A stretch of DNA of 64,000 bases from Chryseobacterium viscerum (GTDB lineage Bacteria; Bacteroidota; Bacteroidia; Flavobacteriales; Weeksellaceae): the NCBI RefSeq assembly GCF_025949665.1, contig NZ_JAPDFT010000001.1, forward strand, positions 1,178,001-1,242,000. The letters run 5' to 3'. The position numbers and the translations under genes are program-made. Positions 34,157 through 42,461 of this stretch are shown here, piece after piece (within the stretch, counting starts at the first letter, position 1; every line of letters begins with the position of its first letter). The notes beneath the pieces are model-generated. The model saw only the letters and a program-made list of their open reading frames with translations. It had not been told where the DNA came from and searched no databases.

Positions 34157-35575
34157 ATGAAAAACAATTTATTGATTTTTACGTTTAGTTTTTTTGCTTT
34201 CCCCGTTTTTGGCTGGGCACAGTCTGCGCCGGATTTTAAAGAACTTTTGGATAGTGCTATGGTTCGGGATTCGAACCTCAAAATGCAGGTTACCCAAAAC
34301 AAGCTTACCGATCTTGACGAACACAAACTCAAAGATATCTTTCTTCCAACCCTGGAATTGAGTGGTAAAGCCGGCTATCTCAACGGAACAGCAAGACTTA
34401 CGTCACCGGAAATCAATCTCGCTCCCTTTATCAATATTCCGGAAGGAGCTTTTAACAATAACTTCAATGTATCAGGATTTTCAGGTATTGCCAAGGCAGA
34501 TGCCAAAATGCTTCTGTATTCAGGAGGGAAGGTGAAGTACATGAAGAAAGCTGTTGAAGAAAAGAAGAAATCTGAAGATATTCTGCTGGAGAAAACAAAA
34601 GATGAAGTTATAGCCGGTATTTCCAGAGCGTATGATCAGCTGGCCTTGATTCATCAGTCTAAAAAAGTGCTGGATGAAAGTAAAAAAAGACTTGATATCA
34701 ATAGAAAAACAGCAGATAAAGCGCTCGGTTACGGGTTGATTACGCCTTACGATCATAAGAAAATCGAACTGGCTCAAGCTACTTTAAATGCCAAAATGGT
34801 AGAATATGAAGGGAAGAAAGAACTGCTTCTTACCCAGCTTTATATTTTAACAGGAATTGACAGAGAAAGGCTCAGAATGATTGATCCCATATTATCTCCT
34901 GTAGAATTGCTGGCTGCAGAAAAAGGAATAGAACAGAGAGCTGAAATTCGTGCACTGGAACATGGTATAAGTGCAGCAGACTATAAAATAAAGGCTGAAA
35001 GAACATGGATGATTCCTAAAGTACAATTGATGGCTTCCGCTTACTATATTGGTCTGTACGGAAATAGAATCAAGTCCTCGGAAAATATCATTCCTGCAGT
35101 TCCCATACTTGGATATGAAGGAAAAAAACTGGACTGGCGACCTAATAATATCAACGTATTTCCATTGATTACGGCAGGAGTAGGTTTTAAATGGGAGATT
35201 TTTGACGGTAAAGAAGGAAAGCATGCTGAAGAAACAGCTAAAGTAGGAAAAGAAGTACTACAGAACCAGAAAGAAGACGCTTTGAAAAAACTGACATTGA
35301 ATCTGGCGAATAATCAAACCAATTATGATATTGCGTCCGCACAGATTACCTTAAAAGCCAAAGAAAAAGAACTGGCAAAAAATGCACTTGTACAGGCAGA
35401 AAAAGAATTCAGATACGGAATGAGCAAATCTTCACAGCTTATTGATGCCGAAAACGATCTTGAAGCTTCAGAACTTGAATATCAGAATGCCATTTTCAAC
35501 CAGAGGAGAGCGGGAATAGAACTGATGAGGTCTACCCAGGAACTGGATATCACCAAATTTTATTTAATCCCTTAA
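34157..35575 (+). CDS. TolC family outer membrane efflux protein
   Basis: A 472-residue protein with a signal peptide (MKNNLLIFTFSFFAFPVFGWAQ). It has the two long helical hairpin blocks of TolC/OEP proteins: KMQVTQNKLTDLDEHKLKDI in the first repeat, AKADAKMLLYSGGKVKYMKK, then ALVQAEKEFRYGMSKSSQLI and DAENDLEASELEYQNA in the second. It forms the outer membrane channel of a tripartite exporter. The HlyD-type adaptor gene follows by 8 bases and an ABC-2 permease follows that, giving one operon. Confidence 0.88.
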   Translation: MKNNLLIFTFSFFAFPVFGWAQSAPDFKELLDSAMVRDSNLKMQVTQNKLTDLDEHKLKDIFLPTLELSGKAGYLNGTARLTSPEINLAPFINIPEGAFNNNFNVSGFSGIAKADAKMLLYSGGKVKYMKKAVEEKKKSEDILLEKTKDEVIAGISRAYDQLALIHQSKKVLDESKKRLDINRKTADKALGYGLITPYDHKKIELAQATLNAKMVEYEGKKELLLTQLYILTGIDRERLRMIDPILSPVELLAAEKGIEQRAEIRALEHGISAADYKIKAERTWMIPKVQLMASAYYIGLYGNRIKSSENIIPAVPILGYEGKKLDWRPNNINVFPLITAGVGFKWEIFDGKEGKHAEETAKVGKEVLQNQKEDALKKLTLNLANNQTNYDIASAQITLKAKEKELAKNALVQAEKEFRYGMSKSSQLIDAENDLEASELEYQNAIFNQRRAGIELMRSTQELDITKFYLIP

Positions 35576-35583
35576 AAATTTAA

Positions 35584-36543
35584 ATGATGCATAAAAATAT
35601 ATCTATACTCTTCGCTGCTCTGTTTTTGTTGGGGAGCTGTGACAAAAAAAATGAAAAAATCAAAGATCCTGAAGGAAAGACTAAAAAAGATGTGATCTCT
35701 TTTGCCCCAAAAGTTACCGGAAGAATTTTAAAAATATATGTTTCCGAAGGGCAAACTGTGAAAAAAGGAGATACTTTGGCTCAGCTTGATGTACCGGAGG
35801 TTTCAGCAAAAATTGCACAGGCACAAGGAGCAGTAAGTGCAGCTTCAGCTCAGGAACAAATGGCCAAAAACGGAGCTACAGCCGATCAGCTGAGACAGCT
35901 TCAGGCCAAATATAAAGGGCTCAAAGAACAATATGAATTTGCCCAGAAATCTTACAAAAGAGCAAATAATATGTTCCGTGACAGCTTAATGTCTCCACAG
36001 GCTCATGACGAAATCTATGCAAAACTACAAGGCGCAAAAGCACAATATGATGCTGTAGTGGCTGAACTGGATGATGTAAACAGAGGAACCCGTTTTGAAA
36101 AAATAGAAATGGCGGCAGGGCAGGCTTCACAGGCCAAAGGAGCTTTACAGGAAGCTAACGTGGCATACTCCGAAAGATATATCATTGCCACCAACGATAT
36201 GGAAATAGAAACCATCAGCTTAAACACCGGAGAACTTGCAACAGCTGGTTTCGCTCTGTTCAACGGATATATTCCGGAAAGTACCTATTTCAGATTTACC
36301 ATCCCGGAAAGTGCTATTTCAAAATACAAAAAAGGGCAGGAGGTGACCATGCAGGTAGTTTATAACAAAGAAAACTTGACAGGAAATATTGTATACATCA
36401 AACAGCTTACAAAGTATGCAGACATTACAACGGCCTACCCTGATTACCAGTTGCAGGATGCTATTTATGAGATCAAAGTAAAACCTAAAGACATGAACAA
36501 AGCTAAAAGTATTTTAGTCAATGCCAATGTCATCCTGAAATAA
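35584..36543 (+). CDS. HlyD/membrane-fusion efflux adaptor lipoprotein
   Basis: A 319-residue protein with a lipoprotein signal (lipobox LLGSC, Cys19 counting from 35584; a start at 35587 is equally possible). The biotinyl-lipoyl-like half-motif GRILKIYVSEGQTVKKGDTL is near residue 50, followed by a helical hairpin (about 75-190) and the second half (TLNTGELATAGFALF). This is the periplasmic adaptor that links the permease to TolC. It lies between the two other export genes. Codon usage is like its neighbours. Confidence 0.85.
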   Translation: MMHKNISILFAALFLLGSCDKKNEKIKDPEGKTKKDVISFAPKVTGRILKIYVSEGQTVKKGDTLAQLDVPEVSAKIAQAQGAVSAASAQEQMAKNGATADQLRQLQAKYKGLKEQYEFAQKSYKRANNMFRDSLMSPQAHDEIYAKLQGAKAQYDAVVAELDDVNRGTRFEKIEMAAGQASQAKGALQEANVAYSERYIIATNDMEIETISLNTGELATAGFALFNGYIPESTYFRFTIPESAISKYKKGQEVTMQVVYNKENLTGNIVYIKQLTKYADITTAYPDYQLQDAIYEIKVKPKDMNKAKSILVNANVILK

Positions 36544-36609
36544 ATTGAAAAGAGCAGATGAAACTTCTATTGAATTTCATTTTGCTCTTCCACCTATAAA
36601 AATCTACAG

Positions 36610-37815
36610 ATGAAAGAATTTTTCCGTCTTTTAAAACGTGAGTTCAAACTTTTTATCGGCAATTCTACCTTAAGAACAGTGTTCTTTTTGGCACCGGTGT
36701 TTTATGCAACCTTGCTGGGGTTTGTCTACAAAAGCGGAAAAGTTGAAAATACTCCCGTATTGGTAGTGGACAGAGATAATACTCCTTTGTCTAACCAATT
36801 GACGGAAATGCTGGATGATAATAAAAGCATCAAGATTATCAGATATCTGCAGGAACCTCTGAGCATCAAAGATGAGGTGATCAGGCATGAAGCGGCTGCT
36901 GTAGTAATTATTCCCTCAAGATTTGAAGGAGATATGCTTCAGAAAAAATATCCCGAACTGAATGTTTACATCAATACAGGGAATGTCTTAACGGCAAATT
37001 TTGCTTCTAAAGCACTTCAGCTCACCATAGGGACATTCTCTGCCGGAGCATCTATCAAAGCACTCCAGAAAGCAGGAATGCCCACTGCAAAAGCTGCTAC
37101 CCAATATGAACCTTTCAAAGCCAATTATATAACCCTTTTCAATACTACCGGAAACTATCTGATCTTCATGTGGCCGGCAATGCTGGCGGTAGTATTACAA
37201 CAAGTAATCTTGTTGGCTATGGCTGTGAGTTTTGCTGCTGAATTTGAAAGAGGATCTTTTGTGAAAGAATACCTCAAAATGAAAAAATGGGCCTTCCCAA
37301 CCATGCTTATTAAAGTCATTCCTATCTGGGTGTTTTCTATTCTCATTGTAGGTATTTATTACTTTATGCATATGATTTTTAGGGTCCCAATGCCGGAAGG
37401 AATACTCAACTTTATTCTTCTGACAGCAGTTTTTGTAGGATCAGTTTCATTTTTGGGAGTATTCATCAGCATTCTGATTCCTGATGCGTTGAAAGCTACA
37501 CAGATCCTTATGGTTATTGCTTCTCCGGCCTTCATCATCAGTGGTTTTACATGGCCATTGAGTGCGATGCCTGCTTTTGTTCAGTTTATCGCCAATATTA
37601 TCCCGTTAACTCCCTTTTTACAGGCCTTCAAAATCTTATTGATTCAGAAAGGTTCCGTAGAACTTACATTCCCTTACCTGAAACATTTAAGTATTCTTTT
37701 AGTAGTATACGCTGTTATAGGCTGGATTGCTTTAAAGATCAAACTCTGGTTTATTTTCAGAAAAGCCGTGCCACAGGAAATTGCGGTTGAGAATGCTTCT
37801 GAGGAGATTGAGTAG
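36610..37815 (+). CDS. ABC-2 type transporter permease
   Basis: A 401-residue membrane protein. It has one N-terminal span (about 18-37), a large extracytoplasmic domain (VDRDNTPLSNQLTEMLDDNK), and a cluster of five or six spans at the C-terminus (about 190-385). This layout fits ABC-2/YhhJ-type permeases. No ATP-binding gene is present in the operon, so the ATPase must come from elsewhere or the exporter works differently. The preceding gap of 66 bases carries an imperfect hairpin (36549-36590). Substrate is unknown. Confidence 0.82.
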   Translation: MKEFFRLLKREFKLFIGNSTLRTVFFLAPVFYATLLGFVYKSGKVENTPVLVVDRDNTPLSNQLTEMLDDNKSIKIIRYLQEPLSIKDEVIRHEAAAVVIIPSRFEGDMLQKKYPELNVYINTGNVLTANFASKALQLTIGTFSAGASIKALQKAGMPTAKAATQYEPFKANYITLFNTTGNYLIFMWPAMLAVVLQQVILLAMAVSFAAEFERGSFVKEYLKMKKWAFPTMLIKVIPIWVFSILIVGIYYFMHMIFRVPMPEGILNFILLTAVFVGSVSFLGVFISILIPDALKATQILMVIASPAFIISGFTWPLSAMPAFVQFIANIIPLTPFLQAFKILLIQKGSVELTFPYLKHLSILLVVYAVIGWIALKIKLWFIFRKAVPQEIAVENASEEIE

Positions 37816-38035
37816 TTTGGTTGCTGGTTGCTTGTTTCTAGTTAATTTGTTGTTGGTTTCTAGTTTCTAGTTGATTAGGTATTGATTATGGCTTGTATGA
37901 GTTCAGTGGTTATTAGTCTTTACATTAAACAATTCAAAATAATAACATCAAGAAATAAGTCAAAAAACAAAACAATCCGCACCACCCAAACTCCAGATTC
38001 TTACACCCCGAAATCCTGTACCCTTGAAACAAGCA

Positions 38036-38060
38036 CCCACACCCCATAACCCCGCATCCC
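38036..38060 (-). other. Canonical G-quadruplex motif
   Basis: Read on the minus strand the sequence is GGG-N4-GGGG-N4-GGGG-N3-GGG, meeting the G3+N1-7 pattern four times over 25 bases. Such motifs are rare in AT-rich genomes. It lies about 195 bases upstream of the DUF1569 gene. Confidence 0.6.
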
Positions 38061-38223
38061 GTAACTTACCCCATGTAATACCCTCAACCTTTATCCCTAC
38101 ACTTAATCACAAACCAGCAACCAGCAACAGACCAACTATCAACTCGTAACCTCGCACCCCGAATCCCGCAACCAACAACACTCAATTTTTTCACCCAACG
38201 ATAAAATCAAACAAAAAAACTGA

Positions 38224-38231
38224 TATATTTG
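38224..38231 (+). promoter_or_regulatory. -7 box ahead of DUF1569 gene
   Basis: TATATTTG matches the TAnnTTTG consensus 22 bases upstream of the ATG at 38254. No -33 TTG is visible at the usual distance. Confidence 0.4.
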
Positions 38232-38253
38232 TCCATAGTAAAATAGAAATTAT

Positions 38254-38709
38254 ATGGAAAATGTATTTGATGCAAAAGATGCTCAAAATTATATTGATAG
38301 GATAAATAAATTGGTAGAAGATACCCATGGTTTATGGGGGAAAATGACGGTAGATCAGATGCTGGCACACTGTTGTATCACCTATGAAATGATTTATGAG
38401 CCGGAAAAACATAAAAAACCGGGATCTATTGCAAAATTTATATTAAAAACCTTTGTGAAACCTAAAGTAGTGGGAGAAAAAGCATATCCAAGAGATTCTC
38501 CTACGGCTCCACAGTTTTTGGTGACAACCAGAAAAAACTTTCACGAAGAAAAAACAAGACTGATTGGTTTTATTCAAAAGACACAGCAATTGGGGGCAGA
38601 AGCTTTTGATGGGAAAGAATCTTTTTCTTTCGGAAAACTAAAAGCTCAGGAGTGGAACAATATGTTTGCTAAACACCTGAACCACCATCTGTCACAATTT
38701 GGCGTTTAA
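38254..38709 (+). CDS. DUF1569 (DinB-like) protein
   Basis: A 151-residue cytosolic protein. It carries the DUF1569 signature KMTVDQMLAHCC near residues 30-42 and a C-terminal NMFAKHLNHHLSQFG with the HLNHH cluster expected of DinB-like four-helix bundle proteins that bind metal through His. A thiol- or metal-dependent transferase role is inferred from family only. It begins a run of small stress-type genes on the + strand and is followed 10 bases later by a secreted-protein gene. Confidence 0.8.
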   Translation: MENVFDAKDAQNYIDRINKLVEDTHGLWGKMTVDQMLAHCCITYEMIYEPEKHKKPGSIAKFILKTFVKPKVVGEKAYPRDSPTAPQFLVTTRKNFHEEKTRLIGFIQKTQQLGAEAFDGKESFSFGKLKAQEWNNMFAKHLNHHLSQFGV

Positions 38710-38719
38710 AACTCACTGC

Positions 38720-39190
38720 ATGAAAAAACTTTTATTACTCTTCCTTCTGGCGGCCAATTTTGCATTGGGGCAGATGCCGGATATTTCAAATACGTGGCTG
38801 AACAACAGTAAACCTTATCTGGGAACTATCGGAAACAAAGGCCAGGAACTGAAACTTAAGATCAATATTTCTGAACAGAATAAAAAGAATGATCAGGAGT
38901 ATTTTGTTTCAGGATATTCTCTTGTGGATACCAACTACACAAAATTTGAAGGTAAAATTACCATTTCAAAATATAAAGATTCCAGAAAACAGGGAACCGT
39001 GTTTGGAGAATATGAGTTGGCAGAAGAGAATAAAGGAAAACATTCGGGGCTTTTTAAGGGAAGATTTGTCTATAATTTTAAGTGGAATAAGAAAACAGAA
39101 AAAATTGAAGGGCAATATATTGAACTTATAGGAGACTGGAAAAGCTATGACGGAACCCTAGAATTTAAGACCCATTTAAAAAACCAATAA
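38720..39190 (+). CDS. Exported hypothetical protein
   Basis: I start at the ATG at 38720, which opens a signal peptide (MKKLLLLFLLAANFALGQ); the longer frame begins with TTG at 38699. The 156-residue mature-plus-signal product is rich in Lys and beta-prone (KLKINISEQNKKNDQEYFVS, FEGKITISKYKDSRKQG). I do not recognise the family. It sits 10 bases after the DUF1569 gene and 2 bases before a small membrane protein gene, so it is part of the same cluster. Confidence 0.7.
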   Translation: MKKLLLLFLLAANFALGQMPDISNTWLNNSKPYLGTIGNKGQELKLKINISEQNKKNDQEYFVSGYSLVDTNYTKFEGKITISKYKDSRKQGTVFGEYELAEENKGKHSGLFKGRFVYNFKWNKKTEKIEGQYIELIGDWKSYDGTLEFKTHLKNQ

Positions 39191-39192
39191 TC

Positions 39193-39597
39193 ATGCTGAG
39201 AAGAATATTAGCTGTGGTGGTTGGAATTATTGTGGGTTCCATCTGCATTACAGTGGTAGAAAAAATAGGACATTATCTGTATCCTCCTCCGGCAGCAGCG
39301 GCTGCCGGAGATATGAAGGCTCTGCAGGTGTATATTAATGATGCTCCTTTTATGGCACTTTTTTTTATCATTCTGGCTTATGCCTTAGCAGCGATTGTTT
39401 CCGGATTTACAGCCTCAAAAATTTCTAATAACGGAAAATCTACAGCAGCTGTAATCTGTGGAAGCATTTTTTTACTGATGACCATTTACATGATGGCATC
39501 TTTACCTACTCCAATGTGGTTCTGGATTTTAGGAATCTTCGTTTGGGGATTGGTTTTCATAGGACATAAACTCGCTTTAAAAACAAAGAAAATATGA
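39193..39597 (+). CDS. Small membrane protein of unknown function
   Basis: A 134-residue protein with four hydrophobic segments (about 5-22, 53-75, 86-105, 110-128). A Pro/Ala/Gly stretch (YPPPAAAAAGD) follows the first span. No family recognised. Its last codons overlap the ATG of the next gene (ATGA at 39594-39597), indicating translational coupling. Confidence 0.7.
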   Translation: MLRRILAVVVGIIVGSICITVVEKIGHYLYPPPAAAAAGDMKALQVYINDAPFMALFFIILAYALAAIVSGFTASKISNNGKSTAAVICGSIFLLMTIYMMASLPTPMWFWILGIFVWGLVFIGHKLALKTKKI

Positions 39598-39965
39598 AAT
39601 TAGGAGCATTTTCAATCAGCTTAAGTGTAAAAGACCTTCAGAAATCCAGGGACTTTTATGAGAAACTTGGCTTTACAACCATGGCAGGAACTACAGAAAG
39701 TAACTACCTGATCATGAAAAACGGGTCTACACTGATAGGACTTTTTCAGGCAATGTTTGACGGAAATATGCTTACTTTCAATCCGGGATGGGACGAAAAT
39801 GCACAGAACCTTGAATCTTTTGAAGATGTACGTGAAATTCAGAAAAGATTAAAAGAAAGCGGAGTCGAAATCGGAAAAGAAGCTGATGAAACAACTTCAG
39901 GACCTGAACATATTTACCTGAAAGATCCCGATGGAAATATGATTCTTATAGATCAGCACAGATAA
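39594..39965 (+). CDS. VOC (glyoxalase-like) family protein
   Basis: A 123-residue cytosolic protein with the paired beta-alpha-beta-beta-beta fold of the vicinal oxygen chelate superfamily: SISLSVKDLQKSRDFYEKLG at the N-terminus and GPEHIYLKDPDGNMILIDQH at the C-terminus. The His and Glu positions for metal are only partly conserved, so enzymatic activity is not assured. It overlaps the preceding membrane protein gene by 4 bases. Confidence 0.85.
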   Translation: MKLGAFSISLSVKDLQKSRDFYEKLGFTTMAGTTESNYLIMKNGSTLIGLFQAMFDGNMLTFNPGWDENAQNLESFEDVREIQKRLKESGVEIGKEADETTSGPEHIYLKDPDGNMILIDQHR

Positions 39966-39980
39966 TAATTAAAAGCATTC

Positions 39981-40526
39981 ATGATGAGAATATTTAAAAG
40001 AATTATATTATTCTTAGTTGCATTATTAATCATTTTGTTAGTGGTGGCGGCTTTTGTTTCAGGATATTGCAAATATGAAAAAACGATTTCTATTAACGCA
40101 CCGGTAGAAAAAGTATGGCAAAATACCAATACCCTTAAAGCAATGGATCAATGGAGCCCATGGAATGACCTTGATCCTAATATGAAAAAAGACTGGACAG
40201 GCACAACGGGGCAGCAAGGAGAAAAAGTTTGCTGGGACAGTAAAAATGAAAATGCAGGAAAAGGTTGTCAGGAAGTGAAAAAAGTAGATGAAGCAGGTAA
40301 AAGAATTGATACGGAAATCCAATTTCTTACTCCATATGAAAGTGAAGCAAACGCTTATGTAATAGTAGTCCCGGAAGGAAACGGAAGCAAAGCAACATGG
40401 GGATTTACATCACAGATTCCTTATCCGTTTACTTTGATGAAACTATTTATGAACATGGAAGATGCTATCGGAAAAGACTATCAGAAAGGACTTTCAAGAT
40501 TAAAAGCTCTATCTGAAAAACCTTAA
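39981..40526 (+). CDS. Membrane-anchored SRPBCC (polyketide cyclase-like) protein
   Basis: A 181-residue protein with one N-terminal membrane segment (RIILFLVALLIILLVVAAFV) followed by an SRPBCC/START-like domain (ISINAPVEKVWQNTNTLKAM, QWSPWNDLDPNM, then KATWGFTSQIPYPFTLMKLF). These hydrophobic-pocket proteins bind lipids or aromatic compounds. It follows the VOC gene by 15 bases. The start may be the second Met at 39984. Confidence 0.8.
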   Translation: MMRIFKRIILFLVALLIILLVVAAFVSGYCKYEKTISINAPVEKVWQNTNTLKAMDQWSPWNDLDPNMKKDWTGTTGQQGEKVCWDSKNENAGKGCQEVKKVDEAGKRIDTEIQFLTPYESEANAYVIVVPEGNGSKATWGFTSQIPYPFTLMKLFMNMEDAIGKDYQKGLSRLKALSEKP

Positions 40527-40563
40527 TAAAAATACAAACTAAACTTAAAAAAACAAAACAATT

Positions 40564-41013
40564 ATGGCAACAGTAAACGTTTACCTGACATTCAATGGAA
40601 ATTGCAAAGAAGCATTTGATTTCTATAAATCTGTTTTCGGAGGAGAATACCCTTACATCGGAACATTTGGAGAAATGCCTCCAATGGAAGGAAAAGAAAC
40701 TCCTGAAGAAGACAAAAACAAAATCATGCATGTTTCACTTCCGATCTCTAAAGAAACAATATTGATGGGAAGCGATACAGGAGGAGAGTGGTCTTCCAAT
40801 TTCAAAGCAGGGAACAATTTCTCTATTTCTGTAAATGCAGAATCTAAAGAAGAAGCTGATAAATTATTCGGTGGTCTTTCTGCAGGAGGGCAGGTAACAA
40901 TGCCAATGGCAGATACTTTCTGGGGAGCTTATTTCGGAATGTTTAGTGATAAATTCGGGATCAACTGGATGGTAAACTATGATGATCCTGCTAAAATGCA
41001 GCAGCATCCATAA
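40564..41013 (+). CDS. PhnB-like VOC family protein
   Basis: A 149-residue cytosolic protein. The N-terminus (TVNVYLTFNGNCKEAFDFYK), the GEMPPMEGKE loop and GGQVTMPMADTFWGAYFGMF with DKFGINWMVNY near the C-terminus are typical of PhnB/3-demethylubiquinone-like VOC proteins. It probably modulates or binds small metabolites; the enzyme activity of this family is mostly undefined. It is the last gene of the cluster and a terminator follows. Confidence 0.88.
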   Translation: MATVNVYLTFNGNCKEAFDFYKSVFGGEYPYIGTFGEMPPMEGKETPEEDKNKIMHVSLPISKETILMGSDTGGEWSSNFKAGNNFSISVNAESKEEADKLFGGLSAGGQVTMPMADTFWGAYFGMFSDKFGINWMVNYDDPAKMQQHP

Positions 41014-41049
41014 AATTAATATTTTGTATTTAAAATATAGTTAGAACTT

Positions 41050-41077
41050 ACCGGCAATTGCATTGTCGGTTTTTTTA
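41050..41077 (+). terminator. Terminator after the PhnB-like gene
   Basis: ACCGGCAA pairs with TTGTCGGT (one mismatch) around a 5-base loop and is followed by seven T. It lies about 36 bases after the PhnB-like stop. Confidence 0.7.
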
Positions 41078-41180
41078 TTTGATATCCATTTGCATCCCAA
41101 AAATTTTTAAATTTGATGGAAAGAGTATATCAGAATAATAAAATGATAGAAGATTTTACATTTAACACAAAAAATATAAA

Positions 41181-41576
41181 ATGATGAAATTTACAATTGA
41201 GGACATTAAAACCGAGCATCAGAAAGTGAAAAGCGGCGCTGATTTTCCTGCCTATATTCAGACTATAAAAAAGTTAGGAGTTTCTCATTATACAACATAC
41301 GTCTCTGACGGAAATACAGAATATTTTAATCAGGAAAATCAATCTGTCCAGACGGGAAGCAAGTATCGTCTACTTACTGTTTCAGGAAAATTAAATCTTG
41401 AAAACTTTAAACTGAGGCTTAAACTTCACCAGCAGGGAGGAACAGATTATATGACTTTCTGTAATGACTGTGCAGAAAACGGCGTCAATGGCTGGAAGAT
41501 GGATCTTCATGCAATGACCTGTACTTATTTTGACCGAAATGAAACTAATGTACTGACAGAAAAGGTTCCAGAATAA
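41181..41576 (+). CDS. DUF1398 family protein
   Basis: A 131-residue cytosolic protein that I recognise as DUF1398: FTIEDIKTEHQKVKSGADFP at the N-terminus, YTTYVSDGNTEYF, FKLRLKLHQQGGTDYMTFC and GVNGWKMDLHAMTCTYFD. The family has no established biochemical role. It stands alone between the PhnB-like gene and an exported DUF2490 gene. The start may be the first or second Met (41181 or 41184). Confidence 0.85.
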   Translation: MMKFTIEDIKTEHQKVKSGADFPAYIQTIKKLGVSHYTTYVSDGNTEYFNQENQSVQTGSKYRLLTVSGKLNLENFKLRLKLHQQGGTDYMTFCNDCAENGVNGWKMDLHAMTCTYFDRNETNVLTEKVPE

Positions 41577-41707
41577 TCTTTTAGAAAATGCCGGATAGAA
41601 ATTTTTGCATTCGGTTTTCTGTAAGTCATGTTGTGAAATAGTATTTGCTATTATTGATTTAAATTATTAATTTTGTTAAAAACGATAGATAATAGTAATT
41701 AGTAAGC

Positions 41708-42385
41708 ATGAGAAAGGTTTTTACGAAGTTGGCATTCACAGTATTAGGTTTTGGGTCCATATTGACATTTGCTCAAAAAAATGATCTGGGAGCATGGTAT
41801 ATGTATTTTGGAAATAATAAAATCAGTAAGAAGCTGAACTGGCATAATGAAATTCAGTACCGTAATTTTGATGCGGTTGGAGATCTGGAACAATTACTTA
41901 TCCGTACAGGAATTGGATATGATCTTACAGAAAATAATAACAATGTTTTATTAGGATATGGTTTTATTCTGAGTCAGCCTTATGTAAACGGAGAGAAAAA
42001 AGAAAATATAGAACATAGAATTTTCCAGCAGTATATTACCAAGCAGAAATTTGGACGTTTTTATCTTCAGCACCGTTACCGTTTGGAAGAACGTTTTCTG
42101 GAAGATGATTTCAGGATGAGGTTTCGCTATATGCTTGGGGTAAATATTCCGATTACTCAAAAAGAGATGTTGCCAAAAACCCTTTATGCATCTGTATATA
42201 ACGAGATATTTCTGCACTTCGACAGTCCGGTTTTCGACAGAAACAGAGTGTATGGAGCTTTAGGATATGTCATTAATAAAAATATGAGGATTGAAGCAGG
42301 TTATATGAACCAGATTCAGGAGAACAGAAACCGCGGGCAGATTCAGATTGGTTTTTATAATAATATTCCATTTACCAAAAACTGA
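41708..42385 (+). CDS. DUF2490 exported outer-membrane-type protein
   Basis: A 225-residue protein with a signal peptide (MRKVFTKLAFTVLGFGSILTFA). The mature part shows alternating aromatic beta strands (NDLGAWYMYFGNNKISKKLN, RIFQQYITKQKFGRFYLQHR, RMRFRYMLGVNIPITQKEML) ending RGQIQIGFYNNIPF, typical of the DUF2490 small beta-barrel family. Function unknown. It precedes the bestrophin gene by 76 bases. Confidence 0.85.
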   Translation: MRKVFTKLAFTVLGFGSILTFAQKNDLGAWYMYFGNNKISKKLNWHNEIQYRNFDAVGDLEQLLIRTGIGYDLTENNNNVLLGYGFILSQPYVNGEKKENIEHRIFQQYITKQKFGRFYLQHRYRLEERFLEDDFRMRFRYMLGVNIPITQKEMLPKTLYASVYNEIFLHFDSPVFDRNRVYGALGYVINKNMRIEAGYMNQIQENRNRGQIQIGFYNNIPFTKN

Positions 42386-42461
42386 TCGTAACCGATGCTG
42401 AATGCTTGATGAAAGCCATTATTTGGAAAATAACAATAATAAACACAAAAAATAAACACCT

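Larger units (their letters stand above)
37816..38253. repeat. Strand-asymmetric degenerate repeat region with G-quadruplex motif
   Basis: No gene is apparent. The left 80 bases are T/G-rich with GTTTCTAGTT units; the right 250 bases are A/C-rich and almost free of G, with units like ACCCCGAATCCCG. GGTTGCTGGTTGC (37819-37831) is matched by a 12 of 13 reverse complement at 38117-38129. On the minus strand 38036-38060 forms four G runs of 3 to 4 separated by 3 to 4 bases. The gap also carries the -7 box of the next gene (38224-38231). Confidence 0.6.

Noticed and set aside
34263..34280. GGGATTCGAACC-like sequence resembling a tRNA T arm
   Set aside because: It lies inside the TolC-like gene in frame (VRDSNLKM), and no cloverleaf can be formed around it.
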